Notes: generated by a model from the letters alone, not told the origin. DNA of 22,417 nucleotides from CALGFI01 sp036374435 (GCA_036374435.1 DASUTU010000054.1:1-22417), one strand, 5' to 3'; shown: positions 1 through 12,912, numbered from the stretch's first letter. A program made the numbers and translations.

Positions 1-1
1 G

Positions 2-3271
<3,270 letters not shown>

Positions 3272-3287
3272 TCGCGAGGAGGCAGGC

Positions 3288-5192
3288 ATGAGCCCCGTCC
3301 GCCACGACGTCACGCTGTTGTCGGATCAGGACCTCTACCTGTTCAACGAGGGCACCCACGGGCGCCTGTACGAGCGCCTCGGCGCTCATCCGCTGGAGGT
3401 GGACGGAGAGCCGGGCACCCTGTTCGGCGTGTGGGCGCCGAACGCCAAGGAGGTCTCGGTGATCGGGGACTTCAACGGGTGGACCCTCGGGGCCGAACCC
3501 CTCCGGCCCCGCGGCGACAGCGGCATCTGGGAGGGGTTCGTCCCCGGCGTCGGCGTCGGGGCGCTGTACAAGCTGCACATCGGGTCTCGTGAGGGCGGCT
3601 ACCGCGTGGACAAAGCGGACCCGTTCGCCGTGTATGCGGAGGTCCCGCCCAAGACGAGCAGCGTGGTGTGGGATCCGACGTACGAATGGGACGACGCCGA
3701 GTGGATCCGCGCCCGCGGCGCCGCCAATGCGCTCGACGCGCCGATGAGCGTCTACGAGGTCCATCTCGGATCGTGGATGCGGGACGACGCCGGGTTTCCC
3801 ACGTACCGGGATCTCGCCCCGCGGCTGGCCGACCACGTCCGGAAGATGAACTTCACCCACGTGCAGCTGCTGCCGGTGATGGAGCACCCGTTCTACGGGT
3901 CGTGGGGGTACCAGTCCACCGGCTACTTCGCGCCGACCAGCCGGTACGGAACGCCGCAGGACCTCATGGCGCTGATCGACCTCCTGCACCGCGAGGGCAT
4001 CGGCGTGATCCTGGACTGGGTCCCCTCGCACTTCGCCTCGGACGAACACGGGCTGGCGTTCTTCGACGGGACGCACCTGTTCGAACACGCCGACCCGCGA
4101 CAGGGGTACCATCCGGACTGGGGGAGCTACATCTTCAACTACGGCCGGAACGAGGTCCGCAGCTTCCTGCTGTCCTCGGCGATGCACTGGCTGGACCGGT
4201 ATCACGCCGACGGGCTCCGGGTGGACGCGGTCGCGTCGATGCTCTATCTCGATTACTCGCGCCGCCGGGGCGAGTGGATCCCCAACGAGCTCGGAGGCCG
4301 CGAGAACCTCCGGGCGGTCGAGTTCCTCCAGGGCCTGAACTCGGCGATCTACACGGCGCATCCGGACGTGCAGATCATCGCCGAGGAGTCCACGGCGTGG
4401 CCCAGCGTGTCCCGGCCGGTGGACGCCGGCGGCCTGGGCTTCGGGATGAAGTGGGACATGGGGTGGATGCACGACACGTTGCTGTACCTGTCGAAGGATC
4501 CCGTCTACCGCGCCCACCAGCACGACACGATCACGTTCCGGATGCTCTACGCGTTCGACGAGAACTTCGTCCTGCCTCTCTCCCACGACGAGGTGGTGCA
4601 CGGCAAGGGATCGCTGCTGGCCAAGATGCCCGGCGATGACTGGCAGCGATTCGCCAACCTGCGGATGCTGTTCGCCTACCAGTTCGCCCTGCCGGGCAAG
4701 AAGCTGCTGTTCATGGGGTCCGAGCTGGCCCAGTGGTCCGAATGGAGCCACGAGGTCGGGCTCGACTGGAGCCTCCTGCAATACGCGCCCCACGAAGGGG
4801 TGCGGCGGCTGGTCTCGGACCTGGCGGGCCTGCACCGGAGCGAGCCGGCCCTGCACGAGCTCGACCATTCGCCCGCCGGGTTCCAGTGGGTCGACGCCTC
4901 CGACCGGGCGGCCAGCGTCCTGTCGTTCCTGCGGGTCGGGCGCTCCGGGCGGCCGGTGTTGTTCGTGGCGAACTTCACGCCGGTGCCGCGCCACCGCTAC
5001 CGGGTCGGGGTCCCGGCGGGCGGCCGATGGGTGGAGTTGCTGAACACCGACGCCGAGGTCTACGGCGGCAGCGGCCAGGGCAACTACGGCGGGTTGGAGG
5101 CGGACGAGATCGGCATGCACGGCCGCGACCGGTCGGTCGCGCTGGTCCTGCCGCCGCTGGCCGCCGTCCTGCTGGCTCCAGAGGCGGGCTGA
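3288..5192 (+). CDS. glgB: 1,4-alpha-glucan branching enzyme GlgB
   Basis: This GH13 branching enzyme cuts alpha-1,4 glucan and re-attaches the segment as an alpha-1,6 branch. It has 634 residues, normal for the short form. An N-terminal CBM48-like beta domain (about 20-115, with the signature LFGVWAPNAKEVSVIGDFNGW) precedes the barrel. Catalytic residues are Asp313 (DGLRVDAVASMLYLDYSR), Glu366 (IIAEESTAWP) and the transition-state HDE at about 433-435. The sequence LSHDEVVHGKGSLLAKMPGD is diagnostic of GlgB. The ATG at 3288 is preceded by a strong GAGGAGG ribosome site and lies 16 bases after the treS-mak stop. It presumably branches the glucan made through maltose-1-phosphate or ADP-glucose. 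Confidence 0.96.
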   Translation: MSPVRHDVTLLSDQDLYLFNEGTHGRLYERLGAHPLEVDGEPGTLFGVWAPNAKEVSVIGDFNGWTLGAEPLRPRGDSGIWEGFVPGVGVGALYKLHIGSREGGYRVDKADPFAVYAEVPPKTSSVVWDPTYEWDDAEWIRARGAANALDAPMSVYEVHLGSWMRDDAGFPTYRDLAPRLADHVRKMNFTHVQLLPVMEHPFYGSWGYQSTGYFAPTSRYGTPQDLMALIDLLHREGIGVILDWVPSHFASDEHGLAFFDGTHLFEHADPRQGYHPDWGSYIFNYGRNEVRSFLLSSAMHWLDRYHADGLRVDAVASMLYLDYSRRRGEWIPNELGGRENLRAVEFLQGLNSAIYTAHPDVQIIAEESTAWPSVSRPVDAGGLGFGMKWDMGWMHDTLLYLSKDPVYRAHQHDTITFRMLYAFDENFVLPLSHDEVVHGKGSLLAKMPGDDWQRFANLRMLFAYQFALPGKKLLFMGSELAQWSEWSHEVGLDWSLLQYAPHEGVRRLVSDLAGLHRSEPALHELDHSPAGFQWVDASDRAASVLSFLRVGRSGRPVLFVANFTPVPRHRYRVGVPAGGRWVELLNTDAEVYGGSGQGNYGGLEADEIGMHGRDRSVALVLPPLAAVLLAPEAG

Positions 5193-5199
5193 TCCCCCT

Positions 5200-7317
<2,118 letters not shown>

Positions 7318-7327
7318 AATCGTTCGC

Positions 7328-8878
7328 ATGCGGACGGTGTCCTCGTTCATCGGCGGCGCGTGGCGCGAGGACGCGCCGGGCGGTGAGCTCCGGGCCCCGA
7401 ACCCGGCGCGGCTCGACGAGACCGTGGCCGTGGCCCGCCTGGCCGACTCGACCACGTTCGTCGAAGCCTGCCGCGCGGCGCGCGAGGCGCAGCGCGACTG
7501 GGCTCGCGTGCCGGCGCCCGTCCGCGGACGAGCCATCCAGCAGCTCGGGCGCCTGGTGGAGGACAACGCCGAGGCGCTCGCGCGCACGATCAGCCGGGAG
7601 ATCGGCAAACCGATCCGCGAGGCCCGCGGCTCGGTGCAGGAGGTCGTGGACACCTGCAACTTCTTCGTCTCGGAGGGCCGGCGCCTCTACGGCATGACCG
7701 TGCCCAGTGAGCTCCCCGACAAGCAGCTCTTCACGTTCCGCAACCCGGTCGGCGTGGCCGCGATCGTCACCGCCGGCAACTTCCCGGTGGCGGTGCCGTC
7801 GTGGTACCTCGTGCCGGCCCTGCTCTGCGGCAACGGCGTCGTGTGGAAACCGGCCGAATACGCCCCGGCGACCTCGGAGGCGCTCGCCCGGCTGTTCGAA
7901 CACGCCGGGTTCCCGCCGGGCGTGTTCAACCTGGTGCTGGCCGACGGGCCGACGGCCTTCGAGGGGCTCGAGCGCGGCCTCACCGAAGGAGTCATCGACA
8001 AGGTGGGGTTCACCGGCTCCACGGAGGTGGGCCGCCGGATCGGCGAGCTCTGCGGCCGCCACCTCCAGTCGGCCTGCCTCGAGCTCGGCGGCAAGAACCC
8101 GCTCGTCGTGATGCCCGACGCCGACCTCGACCTGGCCGTGGACGGGGCGTTGTTCAGCGGGTTCGGGACGGCCGGGCAGCGGTGTACCTCCCTCGGCACG
8201 GTCGTCGTGCAGGCGTCGGTGCACGACGAGTTCCTGGCCCGGTTCGCCCGCGCGGTGGAGGAGGCGCCGATCGGCGACCCGTTCGAGGACGTCCTGTACG
8301 GGCCGATGATCAGCGCCCGCTTCTGCGACCGGTTCCTGGGCTGGCTCGACTGGATCCGGCCGCACCACCGGGTCCTGGGGTCGTCGGGCACCGGGCGGAT
8401 CACCTTGGAGAACCCGCGCGCCGGGTTCGTCGGCGATCCCGACGCCGGCCTGTACTGCCACCCGACGATCGTCGACGGCGTGACGATGGACGACGACCTG
8501 TACAAGCAGGAGACGTTCGGGCCGATCGTGGGTGTGGCGACCTTCGAGGACCTGGACGAGGCGCTGACGATCGCGAACGGCCACGGCTACGGCCTGACCT
8601 CCTCGATCTACACGAACGACCCGAAGGCCGTGTTCCGGTTCCGCGAGGGCATCTCGGCCGGGATGGTGAGCGTGAACAACTCGACCTCGGGCGCGGAGGC
8701 GCACCTCCCGTTCGGCGGCAACGGGCGCAGCGGGAACGGCTCCCGTCAATCGGGGGTGTGGGTGCTCGAGCAGTTCACGCGGTGGCAGGCCATGAACTGG
8801 GACTACAGCGGGCGGCTCCAGAAGGCGCAGATGGACGTCCTCGACGTCTCGGGCGACCCGTCGTTCCGCCTGCCTTAG
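7328..8878 (+). CDS. NAD(P)-dependent aldehyde dehydrogenase, ALDH7/semialdehyde-type
   Basis: A soluble aldehyde dehydrogenase of 516 residues, expected to oxidise an aldehyde or semialdehyde to the acid with NAD(P)+. Motifs in order are the oxyanion Asn region TAGNFPVAVPSW, Rossmann GFTGSTEVG, general base Glu252 (LELGGKN), nucleophile Cys286 (GTAGQRCTS), and TFGPIVGV and LPFGGNGRSG near the C terminus. GTAGQRCTS and VNNSTSGAEAHLPFGG recall the ALDH7 (antiquitin, aminoadipate-semialdehyde) branch, but the substrate cannot be fixed from sequence. The C-terminal tail after residue 490 (FTRWQAMNWDYSG) is longer than in many ALDHs. It starts 10 bases after glgX without a clear ribosome site and may be leaderless or read through from the glucan operon. 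It ends 9 bases from the convergent Uma2 relic. Confidence 0.9.
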   Translation: MRTVSSFIGGAWREDAPGGELRAPNPARLDETVAVARLADSTTFVEACRAAREAQRDWARVPAPVRGRAIQQLGRLVEDNAEALARTISREIGKPIREARGSVQEVVDTCNFFVSEGRRLYGMTVPSELPDKQLFTFRNPVGVAAIVTAGNFPVAVPSWYLVPALLCGNGVVWKPAEYAPATSEALARLFEHAGFPPGVFNLVLADGPTAFEGLERGLTEGVIDKVGFTGSTEVGRRIGELCGRHLQSACLELGGKNPLVVMPDADLDLAVDGALFSGFGTAGQRCTSLGTVVVQASVHDEFLARFARAVEEAPIGDPFEDVLYGPMISARFCDRFLGWLDWIRPHHRVLGSSGTGRITLENPRAGFVGDPDAGLYCHPTIVDGVTMDDDLYKQETFGPIVGVATFEDLDEALTIANGHGYGLTSSIYTNDPKAVFRFREGISAGMVSVNNSTSGAEAHLPFGGNGRSGNGSRQSGVWVLEQFTRWQAMNWDYSGRLQKAQMDVLDVSGDPSFRLP

Positions 8879-8887
8879 GAGTGAGGG

Positions 8888-9315
8888 TCAAGCTCGGAGG
8901 ATCTCGCTCGCCGGGAACCGGACCTCCGGAAGGGCGGCGGGTCCGAGCTCACCGTCCGGGCCGGCCTCCTCGCGCTCGCGATAGTCCTCGCCCGCCGGGC
9001 TCCGGCACACCTCGACGAGTCGGCGGTTCAGATCCACGATCCAGATCTCGGGGATCCCGGCGCGTGCGTAGAGCGGGGCGTTCACCTGCCGATCGTAGGT
9101 GGCCAGACGATGGCCCGCCCTTCGACCATTCGCGAGAGGACGGGTAGGAACCGACTCACGTGGCTCGTGTGCGCTGGACCGATGGGGGGCATCTCGACGA
9201 TCTCGCCCTCGATCAGTTCGACGCGGTCGTGGGGTCCGAGGATGCCCGCATCGGCCATCCGGTAGTAGTCGGCGACCGTGAAACGGTGCGGGCGTGGTGT
9301 TGCCGTGGCCTCCAT
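8888..9315 (-). pseudogene. Uma2-family (DUF820) restriction-endonuclease-like gene, broken by internal deletion and frameshift
   Basis: Uma2 proteins have a PD-(D/E)XK nuclease-like fold. The gene reads from an ATG at 9315 (AGGAGGT ribosome site 6 bases upstream) through ATATPRPHRFTVADYYRMAD and RVELIEGEIVEMPPIGPAH to GRAIVW, then runs to a stop at 9084-9082. The family's C-terminal half (ATYDRQVNAPLYARAGIPEIWIVDL onward) follows immediately in another frame and ends at 8888. The roughly 50 residues between these parts in intact Uma2 proteins, including the PDL and EVxD core, are missing at about 9100-9107. The result is a deletion plus frameshift that removes the active site. The alternative ATG at 9321 directly abuts the ribosome site and is less likely. 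It converges on the aldehyde dehydrogenase gene. Confidence 0.85.
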
Positions 9316-9441
9316 ATCCATACCTCCTGCACTGTAGCCCTCCCCATCGGTCCGGGAAGAGGCCGCCCGCGAGGACGGTACGGTGTCCCACCGACATCCA
9401 GAGCTCGGGGCTCGACACACCGCCGATATGCTTCCCGCGCG
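9316..9441. other. Divergent intergenic region between the Uma2 relic and the amidohydrolase
   Basis: This 126-base region holds the Uma2 ribosome site (AGGAGGT, complement of 9322-9328) and a possible minus-strand -10 TACAGT (9336-9331). A plus-strand TATGCT (9427-9432) ends 9 bases before the amidohydrolase ATG. A short CGGTG-TCC-CACCG inverted repeat lies near 9380-9392. No gene is seen in it. Confidence 0.4.
9427..9432 (+). promoter_or_regulatory. Possible -10 element (TATGCT) of the amidohydrolase gene
   Basis: TATGCT matches the -10 consensus at T, A and the final T. It ends 9 bases before the ATG at 9442. No ribosome site is visible there, so the transcript may be leaderless. No good -35 hexamer is seen. 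Confidence 0.35.
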
Positions 9442-10722
9442 ATGGCCGACTCCGAGCTCACGGTGGTCCGTGCCGGACGGCTGGTCGACGTCGTTGCCGG
9501 GCAGGTGCGCGATTCCCAGGTGGTCGTGGTGCGCGGCGACCGGATCGAGTCGGTCGGCCCCGACGACGGCTCCGTGCCCGACGGCGCGCGCGTGCTTGAC
9601 CTGTCGAGCCACACCGTGCTGCCCGGCCTGATCGACTGCCACACGCATCTGGCCGGCGAGATCGAGTCCGGCCACGGCTACGCCTCGTTGATCCTTCGGA
9701 CCGGGGCCCAGGAGGCGCTGGCCGGAGTTCGGAACGCCCGCGACACCCTGCTGGCGGGCTTCACGACGGTGCGCGACGTCGGAACGTTCCGGGCGCTGGT
9801 GGACGTGGCGCTTCGCGACGCCATCGACGCGGGGGACGTACTCGGGCCGCGGATGCGATGCGCCGGCGCGTTCGTCACGTGTTCGAGCGGCGGAGGGGAC
9901 GTGACGGGTCTGGCTCCTGACATGGATCTCGCGGTGGCGCGCGAGCTCCGGTTGGGGGTGGCCGACTCGGCGGACGAGATCCGGGCGGCCGTGCGGCGGC
10001 TCCTGCACGCCGGGGCCGACCACATCAAGGTCATCGCCACCGGCGCCGTGTTGACCGAAGGGACGGTCCCGGGCGCTCCCGAATACTCCGAAGCGGAGCT
10101 CCGAGCCGCGGTCGAGGAGGCGGCGTTGTACGGGGCGCACGTGGCCGCCCACGCCCACGGGGCCGAAGGAATGAAGCGGGCCATCCGCGCCGGGGTTCGG
10201 TCGATCGAACACGGCTCGCTGATGGACGACGAAGCCATCGCCATGCTGGCGGGCCCCGACACGTACCTGGTGGCCGACGTGTGGGAGGGGGACTGGATCG
10301 CCGAGCAGGGCCGGCGCGCCGGGTGGTCCGAGGAGGTCCTGCGCAAGAACGACGAGACCACCGAGGCGCAGCGGGTCGGGTTCCGCAAATGCGTCGAGGC
10401 CGGCGTCAAGCTGGTGTTCGGGACCGACAGCGGCGTGTACCCGCACGGCATGAACGCCCGGCAGTTCGCGACCATGGTCGAGCACGGCATGACGCCGATG
10501 CAGGCCGTCCGGAGCGCCACGATCGTCGCCGCGGAGCTGATCGGATGGGATGACCGCGTCGGCGCCCTGGAGCCGGGGCGGTTCGCCGACTTGATCGCGG
10601 TCGAGGAGGATCCGATCCGGGACGCGGCCGCCCTGACCGACGTCGCCGTGGTGGTCAAAGGCGGCGAGGTGGTGAAGGATCACCGCGTCCCAGACTCGCC
10701 GCGCCCCGAGGCCGAGGGGTAG
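9442..10722 (+). CDS. Metal-dependent amidohydrolase (imidazolonepropionase/Xaa-Pro dipeptidase-like)
   Basis: A 426-residue enzyme of the amidohydrolase superfamily, binuclear-metal type. Visible ligands are His67 and His69 (DCHTHL), a probable carbamylated Lys196 (DHIKVIATGAVL), His237 and His239 (AHAHG), His257 (SIEHGSL) and Asp329 (FGTDSG). N- and C-terminal strands (VVRAGRLVDVVAG; GALEPGRFADLIAVEEDP) build the small beta-sandwich. This pattern is that of the imidazolonepropionase-like group, which includes peptidases for Xaa-Pro or Xaa-Arg dipeptides; the substrate is unknown. The frame is open upstream to 9160, but family similarity starts at ATG 9442 (MADSELTVVRAG), so that start was chosen. 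Confidence 0.88.
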   Translation: MADSELTVVRAGRLVDVVAGQVRDSQVVVVRGDRIESVGPDDGSVPDGARVLDLSSHTVLPGLIDCHTHLAGEIESGHGYASLILRTGAQEALAGVRNARDTLLAGFTTVRDVGTFRALVDVALRDAIDAGDVLGPRMRCAGAFVTCSSGGGDVTGLAPDMDLAVARELRLGVADSADEIRAAVRRLLHAGADHIKVIATGAVLTEGTVPGAPEYSEAELRAAVEEAALYGAHVAAHAHGAEGMKRAIRAGVRSIEHGSLMDDEAIAMLAGPDTYLVADVWEGDWIAEQGRRAGWSEEVLRKNDETTEAQRVGFRKCVEAGVKLVFGTDSGVYPHGMNARQFATMVEHGMTPMQAVRSATIVAAELIGWDDRVGALEPGRFADLIAVEEDPIRDAAALTDVAVVVKGGEVVKDHRVPDSPRPEAEG

Positions 10723-10725
10723 GCT
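10720..10725 (+). promoter_or_regulatory. Possible -10 element (TAGGCT)
   Basis: TAGGCT begins within the amidohydrolase TAG stop and lies 38 bases before the ATG at 10764. The same hexamer sits upstream of the tRNA-Gly gene (11327-11332). No -35 is obvious, and this is a weak call. Confidence 0.25.
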
Positions 10726-10763
10726 GTCCGGGTCGCCGGCAGTCGCCTGTAAAGGAGCGTTCG

Positions 10764-11303
10764 ATGAAGACCTGCCCGTACTGCGCCGAGGAGATCCAAG
10801 ACGCCGCCATCCGCTGCCGGTGGTGCCTCACGTGGCTGGTGGAAGAGATCCCCGTCGGCGCGGAGACCATGCCCGGCATGGCCGCGGCCGAGCCGGCGGC
10901 CGTGAGCGTGCCCGAGGTGGCCGAGCCGGCCGCGATGATGGAGGAGCCGGCCCCCGAGGCCGTCGAGCCCGCCGCGATGGAGGAGCCCGCCCCGGCCATG
11001 GAGCCGGCCATGGAGCCGGCCCCGACCGAACCGATGGCCGCCGAGGCTGCTCCGGCCGAAGCCGCGCCCGCAGAAGCAACGCCGGCTGCCGCCCAGGACG
11101 CGAAGATCGATTTCACCCACACCGGGACCCGGTACCTGCTCGGGTACGGCGGTGACTACTTCGGCATCTGGGACCGGAACGCCCCACAACAGGCCGTCGA
11201 GCGGTTCCCGCGCACGGACGATGGCTGGGCGAGCGTCTGGGCCCGGTATTCGGCGATCGAGACGAACTGGATGGACCTGCGGACGGGTCAGAAGTCGACC
11301 TGA
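10764..11303 (+). CDS. Zinc-ribbon protein with Ala/Glu/Pro-rich linker and Trp-rich C-terminal domain
   Basis: A protein of 179 residues with unknown function. The N terminus is a short four-cysteine zinc ribbon (Cys4, Cys7, Cys18, Cys21: CPYCAEEI then IRCRWC). Residues about 33-112 are low-complexity Ala/Glu/Pro/Met, with EPA-type repeats encoded in part by a tandem 12-base repeat. The last 65 residues look folded (YLLGYGGDYFGIWDRNAP, FPRTDDGWASVWARYSAIE) and may be a small ligand- or protein-binding domain common in high-GC bacteria; I cannot name it. No signal peptide or membrane segment is seen, so it is probably cytoplasmic. The start is supported by AAAGGAG 7-8 bases upstream of ATG 10764. 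It lies 41 bases after the amidohydrolase and just before tRNA-Gly. Confidence 0.8.
   Translation: MKTCPYCAEEIQDAAIRCRWCLTWLVEEIPVGAETMPGMAAAEPAAVSVPEVAEPAAMMEEPAPEAVEPAAMEEPAPAMEPAMEPAPTEPMAAEAAPAEAAPAEATPAAAQDAKIDFTHTGTRYLLGYGGDYFGIWDRNAPQQAVERFPRTDDGWASVWARYSAIETNWMDLRTGQKST
10992..11021 (+). repeat. Tandem 12-base repeat CCGGCCATGGAG, 2.5 copies
   Basis: Two full copies (10992-11003 and 11004-11015) and a half copy lie inside the linker of the zinc-ribbon gene and encode PAME PAME PA. Because the unit is 12 bases, copy-number change would keep the frame and only lengthen or shorten the linker. Confidence 0.85.
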
Positions 11304-11326
11304 GCCGCCGCGGCGGGTGCCGCTGC

Positions 11327-11332
11327 TAGGCT
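11327..11332 (+). promoter_or_regulatory. Probable -10 element (TAGGCT) of tRNA-Gly
   Basis: TAGGCT ends 13 bases before the mature tRNA start, leaving room for a short 5' leader removed by RNase P. The upstream sequence contains a 12-base palindrome CCGCCGCGGCGG (11305-11316). A canonical -35 is not seen. Confidence 0.4.
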
Positions 11333-11345
11333 TCCTACCTGCCCC

Positions 11346-11416
<71 letters not shown>

Positions 11417-11523
11417 CGACGCCGACCGATCCCCGACCGAGGTCTCATCCGGACGCCGGTAGCCAAGAGCTCGTAGGAGAACGGCACGCTTGACCGGAGG
11501 GGTACGTCCGCGTGGGTGCGTCG
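11417..11523. other. Spacer between tRNA-Gly and the toxin gene
   Basis: These 107 bases hold no recognisable gene. I found no repeat of the tRNA 3' end here that would mark an integrase attachment site. Confidence 0.5.
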
Positions 11524-11937
11524 TCAGACGTGGATGACCTGCAGTCCCGGCACCTCGTCATAGTCGGCGTCTTGGGATGCGACCGGGATGTGGTTGGCGA
11601 TCGCGGCTGCAGCGATCCATGAGTCGTTGAGGGGCATCCGCTTCGCCTCATCGCGTAATGCCAGGCGCAGGACGGCCCAGGCGTGAGCCACCGCTGCGTC
11701 GATCGGGAGTGGGTCGAGGGCTTCGGCGCGAGACAGCGTCTCCAGCCGGCGAGCCCTGGTGGAGCCGTCGACGGCCGCCAGCACGCCCAGGCGAAGCTCC
11801 CCGATCGTGATGACCGAGACCGCGATGCGCTCCGGCGGTGGGTCGGCAAGGCTTCGCTCCTGTTCGATCGCGATGAAGAGCGAGGTGTCGGCAAGCGCCA
11901 GCTCGACGCCGCTCTTGCCCCTCCCGCGGGCGGTCAT
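11524..11937 (-). CDS. PIN-domain ribonuclease toxin, VapC family
   Basis: The toxin half of a type II toxin-antitoxin pair; VapC proteins are Mg-dependent RNases that cut tRNA or rRNA. The 137 residues show the complete acidic quartet: Asp17 (ALADTSLFIA), Glu47 (VITIGELRLG), Asp105 (MPLNDSWIAAAA) and Asp123 (VASQDADYDEVPGL). The gene therefore looks intact. Its ATG overlaps the antitoxin stop by 4 bases (ATGA, 11934-11937), giving coupled translation. The first twelve residues are a basic leader not typical of the family. Confidence 0.9.
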   Translation of the reverse strand: MTARGRGKSGVELALADTSLFIAIEQERSLADPPPERIAVSVITIGELRLGVLAAVDGSTRARRLETLSRAEALDPLPIDAAVAHAWAVLRLALRDEAKRMPLNDSWIAAAAIANHIPVASQDADYDEVPGLQVIHV

Positions 11938-12188
11938 CGGATGGGCGCGTCGTCGGTGGTTTCGGGCAGGAGCTCAGCCAGCTCATCCGACAGGCCCGGA
12001 TCCGCGCGCCAGTCAGCATTCCCTTCCACGAAGCTGTCCCAGCGGATCGAACGCGGGCGCGCGGGCAGCGGGACCAGCTCGGCGACGGGGCGACCGCTCA
12101 CCGTCACTCGGAGGCGCTCGCCGGCTTCGACTCGCCGAAGGACCTCGCTGACGTCGTTGCGGAGCTCTCGAGCGGGTATGTCGGTCAT
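11934..12188 (-). CDS. Phd/YefM-type antitoxin (VapB-like) partner of the PIN toxin
   Basis: An 84-residue antitoxin. The N-terminal half (PARELRNDVSEVLRRVEAGERLRVTVSGRPVAELVPL) is a typical Phd/YefM DNA-binding and dimerisation domain. The acidic C terminus (ADPGLSDELAELLPETTDDAP) would wrap the toxin and block its active site. It is first in a two-gene operon and overlaps the toxin start by 4 bases. A perfect palindrome lies at the putative promoter 13 bases upstream of the ATG, consistent with autoregulation. No ribosome site is obvious, so the message may be leaderless. Confidence 0.9.
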   Translation of the reverse strand: MTDIPARELRNDVSEVLRRVEAGERLRVTVSGRPVAELVPLPARPRSIRWDSFVEGNADWRADPGLSDELAELLPETTDDAPIR

Positions 12189-12197
12189 GACCCAGGG

Positions 12198-12203
12198 AGT
12201 GTA
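12198..12203 (-). promoter_or_regulatory. Possible -10 element (TACACT) of the toxin-antitoxin operon
   Basis: TACACT on the minus strand ends 9 bases upstream of the antitoxin ATG and shares its first three bases with the palindrome at 12201-12216. A repressor bound to the palindrome would block it. No good -35 is visible. Confidence 0.4.
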
Positions 12204-12216
12204 GCAGTTCTGCTAC
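12201..12216. promoter_or_regulatory. Perfect palindrome GTAGCAG-TT-CTGCTAC, likely antitoxin operator
   Basis: A 7-base inverted repeat with a 2-base centre, overlapping the putative -10 of the vapBC-type operon. Phd/YefM and VapB antitoxins usually bind such sites with their toxin to repress their own operon. Function is inferred from position. Confidence 0.6.
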
Positions 12217-12349
12217 GGCGTCCCCCGACGGGCGGCGCTTCGAGCTCGAGGTGCAGTTCGAGCGGCCGTGGCCCTCACGTCTGTGGACGAGCGCCGCGTG
12301 GTTGCGGGGACCGCGCGAGCCCGCCCGCATCGCGGGCTGATCAGGTCAC
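12217..12349. other. Non-coding spacer between the antitoxin promoter and the VapC relic
   Basis: No convincing gene is seen. A 7-base stem AGCCCGC/GCGGGCT with a 7-base loop lies at 12318-12338 without a T tract. A plus-strand open stretch (12191-12340) has no credible start codon or family match and may be random or a remnant. Confidence 0.4.
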
Positions 12350-12590
12350 TCACAGCGAACCTTGCGGCACAACCCACTCGTGGGCGGCGCCACCAACCTC
12401 GGCGATGCGTTCGAAGTCGGCGTCGTAATGCAGAACGACCAGGCCGGCCCCCCTCGCAGTCGGCGAGATCGCGGCTCCTGTACCGCACCTCGAGGTCGAC
12501 GATGCCGCACGTCGTGATCGAGCCATCTTCGAGGAGGGGACGCAGCCATTCGGCCGCGGTGGATATCCGGAGACGGGCCCCGATCGCTCC
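12350..12590 (-). pseudogene. Remnant of a second PIN-domain (VapC) toxin gene, truncated and internally deleted
   Basis: One minus-strand frame reads AAEWLRPLLEDGSITTCGIVDLEVRYRSRDLADCE, the N-terminal middle of a PIN-domain toxin with its second acidic residue. At about 12447 the sequence switches frame to GLVVLHYDADFERIAEVGG and EWVVPQGSL, the characteristic PIN C-terminus, and ends at a TGA at 12350-12352. The roughly 60 residues between these parts in intact relatives are gone, including the third acidic residue, and no start codon with the first Asp motif is found before azlD. It is therefore a 5'-truncated, internally deleted relic with no partner antitoxin beside it. The 5' boundary is approximate. 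Confidence 0.78.
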
Positions 12591-12603
12591 CGCCGAGCGC
12601 CGG

Positions 12604-12912
12604 TCAGGTGATCAGGCGAACCAGCGCGGTCGTGCCGGCCGCCACGACGACGACCAGCAGGAGGGGCGCCTTCCGCCACAACGCGATCGCCGCGGCGGCG
12701 ACCCCGAGCACGCGTTCGTCGACGGTCAACGCCTGACCGCTCCCGAACGCCTGCGTGACGACGAGGGCGGAGAGCACGGCCGGCGCCAGGAGCTCGACCA
12801 CGCCGGCCAGGCGTGGGGGGAGGGGCCGTCCGCCGAGGAGCACCGGGCCGGCGGCCTTGATGGCGACCGTGCCGGCCCCGACCAGGATCACGACCTGCCA
12901 GGTCGAGCTCAC
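12604..12912 (-). CDS. azlD: AzlD-family small subunit of a branched-chain amino acid exporter
   Basis: A 102-residue membrane protein with three to four hydrophobic segments (VVILVGAGTVAIKAAGPVLLG; LAPAVLSALVVTQAFG; LGVAAAAIALWRKAPLLLVVVVAAGTTALVR). This is the size and pattern of AzlD, the partner of AzlC in exporting branched-chain amino acids and their analogues. Its ATG overlaps the azlC stop by 4 bases (12909-12912), so the two are co-translated. Confidence 0.87.
   Translation of the reverse strand: MSSTWQVVILVGAGTVAIKAAGPVLLGGRPLPPRLAGVVELLAPAVLSALVVTQAFGSGQALTVDERVLGVAAAAIALWRKAPLLLVVVVAAGTTALVRLIT

Noticed and set aside
9160..9441. Upstream extension of the amidohydrolase frame to an ATG at 9160
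   Set aside because: The extension overlaps the Uma2 gene, lacks family similarity, and the protein family begins at MADSELTVV (9442).
12318..12338. GC-rich hairpin as a transcription terminator
   Set aside because: A 7-base stem without a following T tract. GC-rich stems are common by chance in this sequence.
12191..12340. Plus-strand open stretch of 50 codons upstream of the antitoxin
   Set aside because: No plausible start codon, ribosome site or family match; the open frame is expected by chance at this GC content.
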